From an uncultured Dyadobacter sp. (lineage in GTDB: Bacteria > Bacteroidota > Bacteroidia > Cytophagales > Spirosomataceae): a stretch of 64,000 nt of DNA. Position numbers and translations under genes: made by a program. The notes below the pieces were generated by a model. That model ran no database searches and was not told the DNA's origin. It saw nothing but the letters and a program-made list of their open reading frames with translations. Shown one piece after another: positions 1 to 9,200 of the stretch (position 1 is the stretch's first letter; every line of letters starts with the position of its first letter). The stretch is taken from NCBI RefSeq assembly GCF_946482605.1, contig NZ_CAMLSE010000033.1, positions 1 to 64,000 on the forward strand, read 5' to 3'.

Positions 1-84
1 ATTGCTTAAAGCCTATTGCTTAAAGCCTATTGCTTAAAGCCTATTGCTTAAAGCCGATAGCCGACTGCCGATAGCCGACCGCCG
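1..84. repeat. Tandem 14-bp array passing into a 7-bp phased degenerate repeat
   Basis: Positions 1-55 hold almost four exact copies of ATTGCTTAAAGCCT. The tract continues as 7-nt units of the form (A/T)GCCGA(T/C) to about position 84, so the whole stretch keeps a 7-nt period. The segment at 51-71 recurs exactly, inverted, at 800-820, and in diverged form at 891-924. The array runs off the left edge of the window, so its full length is unknown. Confidence 0.85.
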
Positions 85-94
85 AAATAATAAA

Positions 95-784
95 TCACAA
101 CGCCACCCTCACCGGTTTCGCATAATTAAACTTCGATTCCGGCGCGTCGATGATTGCGCCGGCGCGGAAGAAATACTGGTTACCGCCTTTGAGTACATTA
201 CTGTTCGACGGCAGATCGATTTCCAGCTGGTATACCTTGTTCGGATCGATGGCGCCATTGATCTCCTGCTCGGCCAGGGCTACGCGGATGGGCTCGCCCA
301 CAGAGGGTTCCGGATGCGCATACAAGCCGATCTTCCTTACATTGTTGATCACCGTTTGCTGCAATTTGAATTTGGCAATTACTTTCGTCCCTACCTTTTC
401 AATGCTCGTTTCCTTCACCCGGATGTAGGGCTGTACTTTGAAATCCAGCTTGGTGTCACCTTTGACCGTCACCTCCTGGGCCGCCATGGGCACAAAGTTC
501 CCGCGTACGGGCGTGATCGTATACGTGTTGGCGAAGATCAGGTTGTTGCGGTAAGAGCCGTCGTTTTTGATGATCATCGTTTGTTTGGTCTGAGAAGCAT
601 AGCCATGCTCGATATACTCGATCGTGCTGCCACGGATAATGTCCTGCTCCACAGGTTCATTGGTCTCGGTATCCAGAAAAGTGCCGTACAATTGCGAATC
701 AGGCGCCGGATAGTTATCGACGCTGCAAGCGCCCACGCCGAAAAGCAGCAACAGGGCGGGAAGGTAGTTGAGTATGCGGTTCAT
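95..784 (-). CDS. DUF3823-type SusE-like surface lipoprotein
   Basis: A 229-residue predicted outer-membrane lipoprotein. It starts MNRILNYLPALLLLFGVGAC, giving a lipobox with Cys20. I chose the ATG at 784 because an upstream in-frame start at 850 would only add sequence translated from the intergenic repeat. The body fits the two-part DUF3823 family: an Ig-like N-terminal half with a motif around YGTFLDTETNEPV, and a second beta domain from about residue 120. Such proteins are typically encoded beside SusC/SusD and are thought to help bind glycans at the cell surface. It is the third gene of the minus-strand SusC-SusD unit, 146 bp after susD. Family assignment is from recognition of the sequence; the ligand is unknown. 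Confidence 0.8.
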   Translation of the reverse strand: MNRILNYLPALLLLFGVGACSVDNYPAPDSQLYGTFLDTETNEPVEQDIIRGSTIEYIEHGYASQTKQTMIIKNDGSYRNNLIFANTYTITPVRGNFVPMAAQEVTVKGDTKLDFKVQPYIRVKETSIEKVGTKVIAKFKLQQTVINNVRKIGLYAHPEPSVGEPIRVALAEQEINGAIDPNKVYQLEIDLPSNSNVLKGGNQYFFRAGAIIDAPESKFNYAKPVRVAL

Positions 785-787
785 ATT

Positions 788-820
788 GGCTGTTGGCTGT
801 CGGCAGTCGGCTATCGGCTT
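788..820. repeat. Inverted copy of the 7-bp phased repeat
   Basis: Read on the minus strand, this is the same GCCGATAGCCGACTGCCGA-type sequence as at 51-84, with 21 identical nucleotides between 51-71 and 800-820 in opposite orientation. The two copies bracket the DUF3823 lipoprotein gene. This copy lies directly before the start codon at 784, so it is probably part of the leader RNA. Confidence 0.8.
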
Positions 821-890
821 GTTATGCTTTGCCTTTCTGTGATCAACCATAATTAATGTTGTCTACTGTTAGTTTAAGAACACTTCATAG

Positions 891-924
891 GCAATAGCCG
901 ACTGCCGAAAGCCAACAGCCGGCT
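891..924. repeat. Third copy of the 7-bp phased repeat
   Basis: This copy carries AGCCGAC, TGCCGAA, AGCCAAC and AGCCGGC in 7-nt phase, in the same orientation as the copy at 51-84. It lies just after the susD stop codon at 931, so it is in the susD to DUF3823 spacer. Confidence 0.75.
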
Positions 925-930
925 GCTCCC

Positions 931-2826
931 TCAATACTGTGGATTCTGTACCAGTCCATTCGCTCCGATACCGGGGATGGAGCGGTAGTACTGGCGGTAA
1001 TCGAATGTGGACGGGTTGCTGCGCGGTACATTCACGCGCACGAAAATGTATTTCGCAGGTGTTACGCGGAGGTCGAGAATCGGGAGTAATGCGTGGCGCA
1101 TGGTGTTATTGAACAGCGTGTGGTACTCACGACGCCGGATCAGGTCCCAGAACCGTTTGTTTTCAAACGCCAGCTCGACCCTTCTTTCCCGGATCACATG
1201 ATTGATCGTCAACGGAATCTCGGTCTTATGCCCGGCACGGCGGCGGATGTCGTTCAACGCCTTTGCACCTTTCACTTTGTCGCCCGTACCGCTTTCGGCA
1301 ATGGCTTCCGCGTAATTGAGCAGGATTTCCGCGTAACGGAAGTCGGCGAAATCGGTGACGCACTGGTTCCAGCCTGGGGCGATGTTGACGCCTTCGTTGA
1401 GGAATTTCTTAAAACTTACACCGGTGCGCGTGTTGTTGCCGCCCCAGGTATCGAAACCCGAGTATTGCGTTCGGTCGCCCGAGCCATAGGTATGGTACGT
1501 CTTGCCGTTGTAGGTGAACGGGTCGCCGCCCATGATCTGCGCGCTGCCGTCCGGCTTGATGAAGCCAGCCTGGATCACGATTTTCTGCCCTTTCCAGCTT
1601 GTGCCCGGCAATATCATCGTCGCCCACATACGGGCATCTTTCCCTTTGAAAATATCGTTTTCCGTATCGAACCGCTTGTATGGCTTCGCAGTATTGAAAC
1701 CGGTATAGTCGGTCAGGTCGTTGGCTGCGGCAGAAGTTGTCACAGGTGCCTGCTCGCCCGGCTTGTCGTAGCTCTCGTAGGCGTCCATCAGTTCCAGGGT
1801 CGGGTTCATACGACCGGGGTGCGGCCAGCCGTTGGCCGTCTGATTAGGCTGGAACCAAATGCCGTAGTTATGGCCAGTCCCTGAACCTGGTCTTGCATAT
1901 CCTTTGATGAAAATCACCTCTTCCGGCGCATTGTTAGGGTCTTCGAACAGCAGACGATAATTGTTGGCTGCTTCTTCGGGTGTGGCCGGTGCAGGTTTGT
2001 ACAAACTGAATTTGCCGGAATTGATGATCGCCTCAGAAGCATCGATGGCGGCTTTGTAATAGTCCGCAGCCGCCGCTTTGTCCAATCCCACCAGTTTCTG
2101 GTCCACTGCTGTTCCCGAGATAGGCGCACGATCTGCGTATTTGGCGAGTGACGCAGCATGCAATGCAGCACGTGATTTCAACGCACAAGCTACCCATTTG
2201 GTCGCGCGCCTTTCACCTCCCGGCCAGGAGTCACCCAGGTTGGCAATGGCCGTGTCGCATTCTTTCAGCACAAAATCCCAGGTCTCTTTTTCGGTGCTGC
2301 GCGGCACTTTCAATGCCTCCACATTCCCTTCGTATTTCTGCACGGAAGTGATCAGCGGCACACCACCATAGCGTTTCGCCAATGCGAAGTAAGTGTAGGC
2401 GCGGATGAATGCGCTTTCGCCGACCAGTGCCTTGTTTTCCTCAGCGGTAATGTCGAGGGTCGGGATGATGTCGATCAGGATATTGACATCGCGGATGAGT
2501 TTGTAACCCTGGTCCCACCATTGAAAATCGTCATTGCCAATAAAGTCGCCAAACTCGGTATGTACGGCTTCGTCAGTCGACATGGCCGGTGCGAACCCGC
2601 CGTTGTTGGGATCGCCGGTATTCCAGTTGAAGCCCTGTCGAAAAAAGGTAAAGTCCTCGATCGGGAGCTGATAGTACAGGTTAGCCATGTAGAGTTTCAC
2701 GCCCTCGGGGTTTGAAAACAGGTTTTCTCCCTGCAATTTATCCAGCGGCTGCTTGTCGAGCACATTATTGCAGCTCATCATGAAGAGCAGGACAAACAGG
2801 GTGATGGTATGTTTTAAATATCTCAT
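931..2826 (-). CDS. SusD/RagB family nutrient-binding outer-membrane lipoprotein
   Basis: A 631-residue surface lipoprotein that should cap its partner SusC pore and bind oligosaccharide. The N-terminus MRYLKHTITLFVLLFMMSC gives a lipobox at Cys19, followed by the family-typical DKQPLD. The ATG at 2826 is preferred over an in-frame TTG at 2832. Other SusD hallmarks are an early helical region (FIRAYTYFALAKRYGGVPL) and a C-terminal block NDIRRRAGHKTE ... RRVELAFENKRFWDLIRRRE. It follows susC by 12 bp, so the two are almost certainly cotranscribed. The substrate cannot be read from the sequence. Confidence 0.95.
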   Translation of the reverse strand: MRYLKHTITLFVLLFMMSCNNVLDKQPLDKLQGENLFSNPEGVKLYMANLYYQLPIEDFTFFRQGFNWNTGDPNNGGFAPAMSTDEAVHTEFGDFIGNDDFQWWDQGYKLIRDVNILIDIIPTLDITAEENKALVGESAFIRAYTYFALAKRYGGVPLITSVQKYEGNVEALKVPRSTEKETWDFVLKECDTAIANLGDSWPGGERRATKWVACALKSRAALHAASLAKYADRAPISGTAVDQKLVGLDKAAAADYYKAAIDASEAIINSGKFSLYKPAPATPEEAANNYRLLFEDPNNAPEEVIFIKGYARPGSGTGHNYGIWFQPNQTANGWPHPGRMNPTLELMDAYESYDKPGEQAPVTTSAAANDLTDYTGFNTAKPYKRFDTENDIFKGKDARMWATMILPGTSWKGQKIVIQAGFIKPDGSAQIMGGDPFTYNGKTYHTYGSGDRTQYSGFDTWGGNNTRTGVSFKKFLNEGVNIAPGWNQCVTDFADFRYAEILLNYAEAIAESGTGDKVKGAKALNDIRRRAGHKTEIPLTINHVIRERRVELAFENKRFWDLIRRREYHTLFNNTMRHALLPILDLRVTPAKYIFVRVNVPRSNPSTFDYRQYYRSIPGIGANGLVQNPQY

Positions 2827-2838
2827 TATCAATCAGTA

Positions 2839-5800
2839 TTAAAATTTGACATTGATCCCGAAGTTGTAGCTTCTCGTCACGGGGTAGGTGAGGCCGGCGC
2901 CGAACAACCCTTCCACCTTTTCAGGATCGAAAGGCTTCACAAACGAATCGGCCCAGGTGAAGATGTTATGCGCATTGCCATAGACGCGTACGTCGCTGAT
3001 ACCGATCTTTTTGAGCCAGCCCAGGTTGAAAGTGTAGCCGAGCTGTGCACTTTTGAAACGCAGGTAAGAGGCATCTTTCCGCCACGCGCCGCTTTCGGCA
3101 TACATGGCACCCACATTGTAGTTGAAGCGGGAAGCAGGCCAGGTACCGGGAGTCCATTGCCCGTCGTCGGACTGTTGCCATCTGTCATAGAAATACGCCG
3201 GTGTGTTGCCGCGGAATGCGAACACTTCGGCATATATCTCGCGGAAGCGTACGCTGTATTTGCCCGATCCCTGGAACAATGCTGTGAAATCGAAACCTTT
3301 CCAGGACGCATTCAGGGTCATGCCGTAGTACAGTTTCGGGTCTCCGCCGAAGAACAGGGGTGTTGCATCGTTGCCGTCGATGATGCCATTGCCGTCCACA
3401 TCTTTGTACCTGAAATCGCCCGGGAGCTCGCGGGTGTTACCGAGGTCGCCGTTCTGAATGGGGGCGTAAATGACTTCATCCTTGTTTTGAAACTGTCCTT
3501 CCAACTGATAGGCCCAAACGACGTCGTTCCAGCGGTTGGTTGCCCCACCGCGCCATTTGTCCATACTGCTCAGGAACTCTCCCCGTTCGACGTAGCGGTT
3601 CATCGTACGTGCATAGTTGAAGTTTCCGGAAATGCCGTATTTGAAATCACGGATCTGGCCATTGTAGGCAGCCGAAAATTCGATCCCGCGTACACGGTCG
3701 CTGTTCAGGTTTTCCTCAGGCAGGGTACCTCCGAAGGTGTTGGGAAGCGATACATTCCGGCGGGCGAGCAGTCCTTTTCTGTCGCGCTGGTAAACATCGA
3801 ATGTCAGGTCGATTTTATTGTCCCAAAGCCCGACGTCGATCCCCACATCCTGAATATTGGATTTGAACCAGGTCAGTTTTTCGTTTACGATCGCTGGTGA
3901 AGCCGCTCCCGTCGTGTAGTTGCCATTGGTAAACTCATAACCGCCGCCGCCCGTGAGCGAGAAGCCCGGCACGTACTGGAATGGCGCGCCGGCATCGGCC
4001 CCTACCAGACCGTAAGATCCCCTCAGTTTCAGCGTGGAAATGAAAGGAATGCGCTTCATAAACTCCTCTTCAGTCACCCGCCAGCCCGCAGATACGACCG
4101 GGAATAAACCCCAGCGACGGTCGGGGTGGTAGCGGTAGGAGCCGTCGTAACGTGCAGCTACTTCAAGCAGGTATCTTTCTTTGAAATCATAATTCAGGCG
4201 GCCTACGAACGACTGGCTGGCATATTCCGACTCCGAACCACTGGTAGTCTGGTTGTTGAGACCCGCCTGATCGATCTGGTCGTTCGTGAAAAATGCATAC
4301 TCACGCCCCAACCCGGCCCAGCGGTTTTTGGATTCCTGCTGCTCGTAAACCAGGGTCGCACCGAGGTTATGGTTTTTGGCGATCACCTTGTTGTAAAACA
4401 GTTGCCCCTGGAAAGTCACACGGTTATTGTCGTTGTAGTTGTTGCCAATGCGTGACGGGTTCCGCTGTGCGTGGGCTGTGTATTTGTCGGTAGCCGCATC
4501 GTAGGTGTACAGGTTGTAAGCCTTCGAAACCGATTTCGCGCGGTAGTTATTGCTGTCATAAGCCACGAGACCCTTGATCCGCAGTCCCGGCACGAAGGGG
4601 ACGGTGTAAGTCAGCGCGAACGTCGATTGGAAAAACTTGTTGGCTTCCTGACTATAACCGGTCAGATCCCTTTCGGCCAGCACGACGGGGTTGTAGCCAC
4701 CGCTCAGCAACGCCGGGTATTTAGGATTGTCGTTGGCATAGGGACGCTCGGTAGGCAATGCAATGCGGGTTCCTTTATAGATGTTAAAAAAGTTATCGCC
4801 CGGTTGGTCCCGCTTATCAAACAGTCCGGAGAGGATCAGGTCTGCTTTTAGGTTCTTGGTCAGGTCAATGCCGATATTAGAGCGGAAGGTGTATTTTTGA
4901 TAGCCCATATCTCCGCTTTTCAGCAACCCGTTCTCCTTCTGGTAACCAAAGCTGGTGAAATAGCTCACTACGCCTTCACCACCCGAGGCAGAGATGAAAT
5001 GCTGCTGCTGGCTCGACGATTTGTTCAATGTCTCCTTGTACCAATCGGTACCCTGGTAACCCGGCGCGCCGCTGCGGAATTTCTCAATTTCTTCGGGAGA
5101 AAACACCGGATTTTCGCCCAGGTTCTTCGCTGCATCGTTGCGCATTTCGGCCCATTGCAATGCGCTGGTCATTTTCGGTACGTCGGTTGGGCTTTGGCGG
5201 CCGTATACCATATTGTAGCTGAACTGGGGCTTGCCCTGCTTCCCTTTTTTGGTTGTCACGATCACCACACCATTACCGGCACGGATACCGAAAATAGCGG
5301 CGGAAGCATCCTTTAATACGGAAATGCTTTCGATATCATCGGGATTGATCTTTTGAAACTCATAACCGCCGTCTCGTGCGACACCATCGACGACATACAA
5401 TGGCTCGCCAAAGCCGCGTATATTGATACTCGTGCTGAATGAACCTGGTTCGCCCGAATTCTGGCGGATCTGCACACCGGCTACCTTTCCTTGCAGGCTT
5501 TGCGCGAGGCTGGTGTGGGTGGTTGTTTTGATCTGCTCCGAAACGATGTTCGAAATGGCGCCGGTGAGCGTCTGCTTGCGCTGCGTACCATAACCGACCA
5601 CGACTACTTCCTGCAACTCATCCGTGCTGGGTTCGAGTTGTACATTAAAGTTCGTACGGTTACCAATGGCGATCTCCTGCCTTTTGTAACCCAAGAAACT
5701 CACGATAATGACTGAACCTGATTTGGGGACGGAGAACGAAAATTTTCCATTGGCATCAGTGGTGGTACCTTTTGTGGTGCCTTGCAATACAATGCTCGCG

Positions 5801-5982
5801 CCGGGAATGGCGCCGCTTTTCTCGTCTTTCACTTCGCCGCTGATGAGGGTTTCATCCGCGGCCGATTGCGCCAGTGCGCCCGCTTGGACGAGCAGCATTA
5901 GGTTTAGTGCCATGCACACGCGCCGGAGCATCGTCCGGACATTGTGCCTGCACAGGGGTTTTGATAGAAGTTGTTTGTTCAT
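2839..5982 (-). CDS. SusC/RagA family TonB-dependent outer-membrane transporter
   Basis: A 1047-residue TonB-linked porin that imports the ligand captured by the adjacent SusD. Order of parts: a long signal peptide ending near GALAQ (about residue 39), a carboxypeptidase-regulatory-like beta domain (about 46-112, with GEVKDEKSGAIPGASIVLQG), a TonB-box-like stretch LQEVVVVGYGTQRK, a plug domain containing IRGFGEPLYVVDGV and VLKDASAAIFGIRAGNGVV, then a 22-strand-type barrel ending in NFGINVKF. No STN domain is present, so unlike the SusC at 25654 it should not signal to an anti-sigma factor. It is the first gene of the susC-susD-DUF3823 unit. Confidence 0.95.
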   Translation of the reverse strand: MNKQLLSKPLCRHNVRTMLRRVCMALNLMLLVQAGALAQSAADETLISGEVKDEKSGAIPGASIVLQGTTKGTTTDANGKFSFSVPKSGSVIIVSFLGYKRQEIAIGNRTNFNVQLEPSTDELQEVVVVGYGTQRKQTLTGAISNIVSEQIKTTTHTSLAQSLQGKVAGVQIRQNSGEPGSFSTSINIRGFGEPLYVVDGVARDGGYEFQKINPDDIESISVLKDASAAIFGIRAGNGVVIVTTKKGKQGKPQFSYNMVYGRQSPTDVPKMTSALQWAEMRNDAAKNLGENPVFSPEEIEKFRSGAPGYQGTDWYKETLNKSSSQQQHFISASGGEGVVSYFTSFGYQKENGLLKSGDMGYQKYTFRSNIGIDLTKNLKADLILSGLFDKRDQPGDNFFNIYKGTRIALPTERPYANDNPKYPALLSGGYNPVVLAERDLTGYSQEANKFFQSTFALTYTVPFVPGLRIKGLVAYDSNNYRAKSVSKAYNLYTYDAATDKYTAHAQRNPSRIGNNYNDNNRVTFQGQLFYNKVIAKNHNLGATLVYEQQESKNRWAGLGREYAFFTNDQIDQAGLNNQTTSGSESEYASQSFVGRLNYDFKERYLLEVAARYDGSYRYHPDRRWGLFPVVSAGWRVTEEEFMKRIPFISTLKLRGSYGLVGADAGAPFQYVPGFSLTGGGGYEFTNGNYTTGAASPAIVNEKLTWFKSNIQDVGIDVGLWDNKIDLTFDVYQRDRKGLLARRNVSLPNTFGGTLPEENLNSDRVRGIEFSAAYNGQIRDFKYGISGNFNYARTMNRYVERGEFLSSMDKWRGGATNRWNDVVWAYQLEGQFQNKDEVIYAPIQNGDLGNTRELPGDFRYKDVDGNGIIDGNDATPLFFGGDPKLYYGMTLNASWKGFDFTALFQGSGKYSVRFREIYAEVFAFRGNTPAYFYDRWQQSDDGQWTPGTWPASRFNYNVGAMYAESGAWRKDASYLRFKSAQLGYTFNLGWLKKIGISDVRVYGNAHNIFTWADSFVKPFDPEKVEGLFGAGLTYPVTRSYNFGINVKF

Positions 5983-6280
5983 ACCGTAGGGTTAAGTTCC
6001 TGTTCGTTTAAATGCATGAAAGCGGTCGGCCGAACCGTGGGGTAAAGTAATCGGGGCCTAATTAAGAAATGGTTAACAAACCATTAATGGGGCGCTTAAT
6101 TCCCTTGATTTTTACATTATCCGGGTAAAATATTGGGGGATTTTGGGGTAGGGCAGCAAATGAAACAATAGTCCACCTTTTTGGGCGTATCGTCCACCTC
6201 TGCTTTCGCCCCCTTCGATACGTTTGTCGCAAGTCCATTTTCACAATGGCGCGCTTGCAGCCTACACTAAATTTTGCATT
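5983..6280. promoter_or_regulatory. Divergent intergenic region between susC and the T9SS protein gene
   Basis: A 298-bp spacer between genes pointing away from each other, so both promoters should be here. On the plus strand, TACGTTTG at 6219-6226 matches the Bacteroidota -7 element TAnnTTTG and lies 54 bp before the ATG at 6281. No clear -33 TTG lies at the expected distance. For the minus strand I see only a near match near 6077 (CAAACCAT). I see no gene in the stretch. Confidence 0.45.
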
Positions 6281-7033
6281 ATGAAAAAACACAGACAGGT
6301 TGGGACCATTGCCCTATTTGTACTGGCGATGGCCCATGCAGATGCACAGCAGATCCACGAGGTCATGGCATCAGGCGGAGGTGATGTTTCGGGACCGAAT
6401 GGATCGGTCAATTATACCATCGGACAGGTGTTCTATACAACTACCTCAGGCGCTTCCGGCACATCGGCCGCCGGCATACAGACGACACTGAATCTGGGCC
6501 CGCCCTTGCCGGTTACGCTCATCAGGTTTGAAGGCGCATGCGAAGCCGGTATGGTGCGCCTCAGCTGGCAAACCTCCATGGAACTGAACAACGACTTTTT
6601 TGTGGCAGAAAAGAGCACCGACGCGAAAGTCTGGACGCCGGTGGATACGATAAAAGGAGGGAACGAACCCGGGAGCTATTCCTGCGTCGACGAGCAGCCT
6701 TCGACGCCTGTTTCCTATTATCGTCTGAAACAGGTGGATACGGATGGAACATTCGCGTATTCGCGCCTGATACACGTACTGGGTTGCGCGGGCGAGACCC
6801 GGGCGGTTGCAATTTATCCCAACCCAACGGACACCGGCGTATACCTTGCCATGGAAAAGGGGGAGGGGACGGAATATGAGATTTACAACCTGAAAGGCAT
6901 TCTGTTACGGAGGGACAGGGTCCAAAACGGGAAAACCTATATAGATATGCGTGCGTGGGTTACAGGGGCCTATTTTTTAAGGGTTATGCAAAACAAGTAT
7001 CTCATAAACAGCTTCTCCATTATAAAAAACTAA
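6281..7033 (+). CDS. Secreted protein with T9SS type A sorting domain
   Basis: A 250-residue predicted extracellular protein. It begins MKKHRQVGTIALFVLAMAHA with a signal peptide ending near ADAQ. The ATG at 6281 is chosen over an upstream in-frame start at 6224 because only the former puts the signal peptide at the N-terminus. Residues about 25-75 form a GGGDVSGPNGSVNYTIGQVF-type module common in Bacteroidota secreted proteins. Residues 83-165 form the FN3-like domain that often precedes sorting domains. From A177 comes the sorting domain (AIYPNPTDTGVYLAME ... GAYFLRVM). It should cross the outer membrane through T9SS. It lies 3 bp before the next gene and is probably cotranscribed. Function unknown. 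Confidence 0.8.
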   Translation: MKKHRQVGTIALFVLAMAHADAQQIHEVMASGGGDVSGPNGSVNYTIGQVFYTTTSGASGTSAAGIQTTLNLGPPLPVTLIRFEGACEAGMVRLSWQTSMELNNDFFVAEKSTDAKVWTPVDTIKGGNEPGSYSCVDEQPSTPVSYYRLKQVDTDGTFAYSRLIHVLGCAGETRAVAIYPNPTDTGVYLAMEKGEGTEYEIYNLKGILLRRDRVQNGKTYIDMRAWVTGAYFLRVMQNKYLINSFSIIKN

Positions 7034-7036
7034 ATC

Positions 7037-8812
7037 ATGAGAAAACTATTTACAATCGCAATAGCGGTACTTGCCTGTGTGAGCGCGTACGCGCAGGCGC
7101 CGCAGAGATTAAGCTACCAGGCAGTGATACGTAATGCCTCGAACGAGCTTGTCACTAACGCGCCGGTAGGCATGCGTGTAAGTATTTTGCAGGGAAATGC
7201 CGCGGGGCCGGCCGTGTACGTCGAAACGCAAACGCCTACTACCAACGCCAATGCCCTCGCGACGATTGTGATCGGGGCTGGCACGTTGGTAAGCGGCAAC
7301 TTCACGGGCATAAACTGGGGCACTGATACTTATTTTATCAAGACGGAAACAGACCCCGCGGGCGGTACCAACTATACCATTTCGGGTACAACGCAGATAT
7401 TGAGCGCGCCCTACGCATTGTACGCAAACAAGGCAGGTGATGCTGCTCCCGCAGGCGCGGCAGGCGGCGATCTCACAGGTTCCAGCTATCCCAATCCTGT
7501 GATCGCAGCCAATGCAGTAACCGGGGCCAAAATAGCCAACAGTACGATAACCGTGGGCAAACTGAACGTCTCCGGAACGCCGGGCGCCAATAATTTTTTG
7601 CAGGGTAATGGTGCATGGAGTGCCGTTGACCTAGCTTCGGACGTTACCGGCAATCTTCCTGTAAACCGCCTCAATAGCGGCGCCAGTGCCTCTGCCACTA
7701 CATTCTGGCGCGGCGACGGGACCTGGGCCGCAACCGGCGGTGGTGCCCCGACAGGAGCGGCAGGCGGCGACCTGACCGGCACGTATCCCAATCCGACACT
7801 GGACGTAAATAGCGTGACATCAGCCAAAATTGTGAACGGGGCGGTAACAACCGACGATATCGCGAATAACGCCGTAACGATCGCCAAAATCAACGGCGTG
7901 GGTACGCCAGGTAACAGCAATTTTTTGCGTGGCGACGGGGCTTGGGCAGCGCCGCCCAGTTTGCCCACGGGTGCAGCCGGCGGCGACCTGGCCGGTACCT
8001 ATCCCAACCCCGTCATCGACGTCGACGCGGTCACATCAGCCAAGATAGCGGATGGCGCAATCGTGAATGCGGACATTCAGACCGGCACGATAAACATGAA
8101 TAAGCTGAATGCGACGGGGACTCCGTCTGCTAATAATTTCCTGCAAGGCAATGGCAGCTGGGGGCAGGTCGATATTGCTACGGCAGACGTGACCGGTAAT
8201 CTCCCCGTGTCTAAGCTGAACAGCGGTACCGACGCTTCGGCAACCACTTTCTGGCGAGGCGACGGCACCTGGGCAGCACCTTCCGGCGGAGCCACGCTGC
8301 CCAGTCAAACCGGGAATGAAGGGAAGGTCCTTACCACAAACGGGACTACCACCAGTTGGGCGATGCCAGGGCCTGCGCTTTACGACGACGACAACACAAG
8401 ATTGGGCACCATCCTGTCGATATCCCGTAACGAGGCGACCATTATCACGTCAACGGGATATATCGTGAAAGTACTGTTTACGCCCAACGGTACAAACGAT
8501 TTTCCCATCGATCAGATATATTGGTCGGGGTCGAACTGTACGGGAACCCCATTTCTGAATGATGGTGGTATAACCGGATCTGTGATCTATTCAAAGATAC
8601 TTTGTTACTCCGGCAAAACCGGATTGCTGTATGCACCGGCTAACCCTAACGGCAACGGATGCTCCATCAGTACGGCCCATTCGCCCGCGGCAACGATAGA
8701 ATACACTACCTGTATGACCGGCGGAGGGGCAAGTGGGTGGTCAATCACGACTATCACGTTTGCAGCGGCAGGTTTACCCAATAATATATTTCACCCGCTT
8801 GCAATAAGATGA
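7037..8812 (+). CDS. Exported tail-fibre-like repeat protein
   Basis: A 591-residue protein with a signal peptide ([20 protein letters not shown]). Residues 20-135 form the domain that begins [18 protein letters not shown] and ends [12 protein letters not shown], a frequent N-terminal module of Bacteroidota surface fibres. Three long repeats follow, starting near residues 140, 240 and 312 with [13 protein letters not shown], and containing SAKI, NNFL(Q/R)G(N/D)G.W and [12 protein letters not shown]. Such segments resemble phage tail-fibre shafts. The last 160 residues are unique and may be the head or binding domain. There is no T9SS sorting domain, so how it reaches the surface is unclear. 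It may be partnered with the T9SS protein just upstream. Function unknown. Confidence 0.75.
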   Translation: MRKLFTIAIAVLACVSAYAQAPQRLSYQAVIRNASNELVTNAPVGMRVSILQGNAAGPAVYVETQTPTTNANALATIVIGAGTLVSGNFTGINWGTDTYFIKTETDPAGGTNYTISGTTQILSAPYALYANKAGDAAPAGAAGGDLTGSSYPNPVIAANAVTGAKIANSTITVGKLNVSGTPGANNFLQGNGAWSAVDLASDVTGNLPVNRLNSGASASATTFWRGDGTWAATGGGAPTGAAGGDLTGTYPNPTLDVNSVTSAKIVNGAVTTDDIANNAVTIAKINGVGTPGNSNFLRGDGAWAAPPSLPTGAAGGDLAGTYPNPVIDVDAVTSAKIADGAIVNADIQTGTINMNKLNATGTPSANNFLQGNGSWGQVDIATADVTGNLPVSKLNSGTDASATTFWRGDGTWAAPSGGATLPSQTGNEGKVLTTNGTTTSWAMPGPALYDDDNTRLGTILSISRNEATIITSTGYIVKVLFTPNGTNDFPIDQIYWSGSNCTGTPFLNDGGITGSVIYSKILCYSGKTGLLYAPANPNGNGCSISTAHSPAATIEYTTCMTGGGASGWSITTITFAAAGLPNNIFHPLAIR

Positions 8813-8830
8813 GTGTAGACTGAATAGTAA

Positions 8831-8864
8831 AGAAGGTGTCTCAGTTATCAATGAGGCACCTTCT
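8831..8864. terminator. Bidirectional hairpin between convergent genes
   Basis: Arms AGAAGGTGTCTCA (8831-8843) and TGAGGCACCTTCT (8852-8864) pair over 13 bp with one G-U wobble and an 8-nt loop. It sits between a plus-strand gene ending at 8812 and a minus-strand gene ending at 8881, so it probably ends both transcripts. There is no long U-tract. Confidence 0.7.
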
Positions 8865-8880
8865 GCTGTGTATCTGCCTT

Positions 8881-9144
8881 TTACGGTTTCGCTTCGATTT
8901 TTGGATGATGTCCGTCATCGCAATTCCAATGCCCGTGGTGGTGCCACGGACCGGCTTGCGAAGCACCCGCGCGGAAAGCGAAGATGTTCATCATAATGAA
9001 TGCGAAAATGATCGCAATGGCAGCTACCCGTGCGGCGATGGTAAGGCCGCGGCGTTGGGAGAACGGTCCGTAGATGTAGCCGATGATAAAAACCATACAG
9101 GCCACGAACAGGATACGTGCGAAAATCAATAGTCCGAAAAACAT
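8881..9144 (-). CDS. Small membrane protein with His-rich tail
   Basis: An 87-residue protein with two predicted membrane helices (about residues 3-25 and 35-57, separated by a short basic loop FSQRRG) and a hydrophilic tail HHHGHWNCDDGHH near the end. The clustered His, Cys and Asp residues could bind a metal ion, which is inference. I do not recognise a family. It follows the gene ending at 9201 by 56 bp on the same strand and precedes the terminator at 8831-8864. Confidence 0.65.
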   Translation of the reverse strand: MFFGLLIFARILFVACMVFIIGYIYGPFSQRRGLTIAARVAAIAIIFAFIMMNIFAFRAGASQAGPWHHHGHWNCDDGHHPKIEAKP

Positions 9145-9200
9145 GATTTCTAAAAGTTTAAGTGAAACGATGATGAAGTGTAAATGCAGGCTGGTAGCGG

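Noticed and set aside
1..84. CRISPR array
   Set aside because: Units are 7-14 bp without spacers, so it is a plain tandem repeat.
44..856. Long plus-strand frame antisense to the DUF3823 lipoprotein
   Set aside because: It is a shadow of the minus-strand gene, starts in the repeat array and has no signal, domain or motif.
1093..1884. 263-codon plus-strand frame antisense to susD
   Set aside because: It lies wholly within a clear SusD coding sequence and has no recognisable fold.
6062..6292. 76-codon minus-strand frame before the T9SS gene
   Set aside because: It overlaps the promoter region and start of the plus-strand gene and has a basic, low-complexity sequence.
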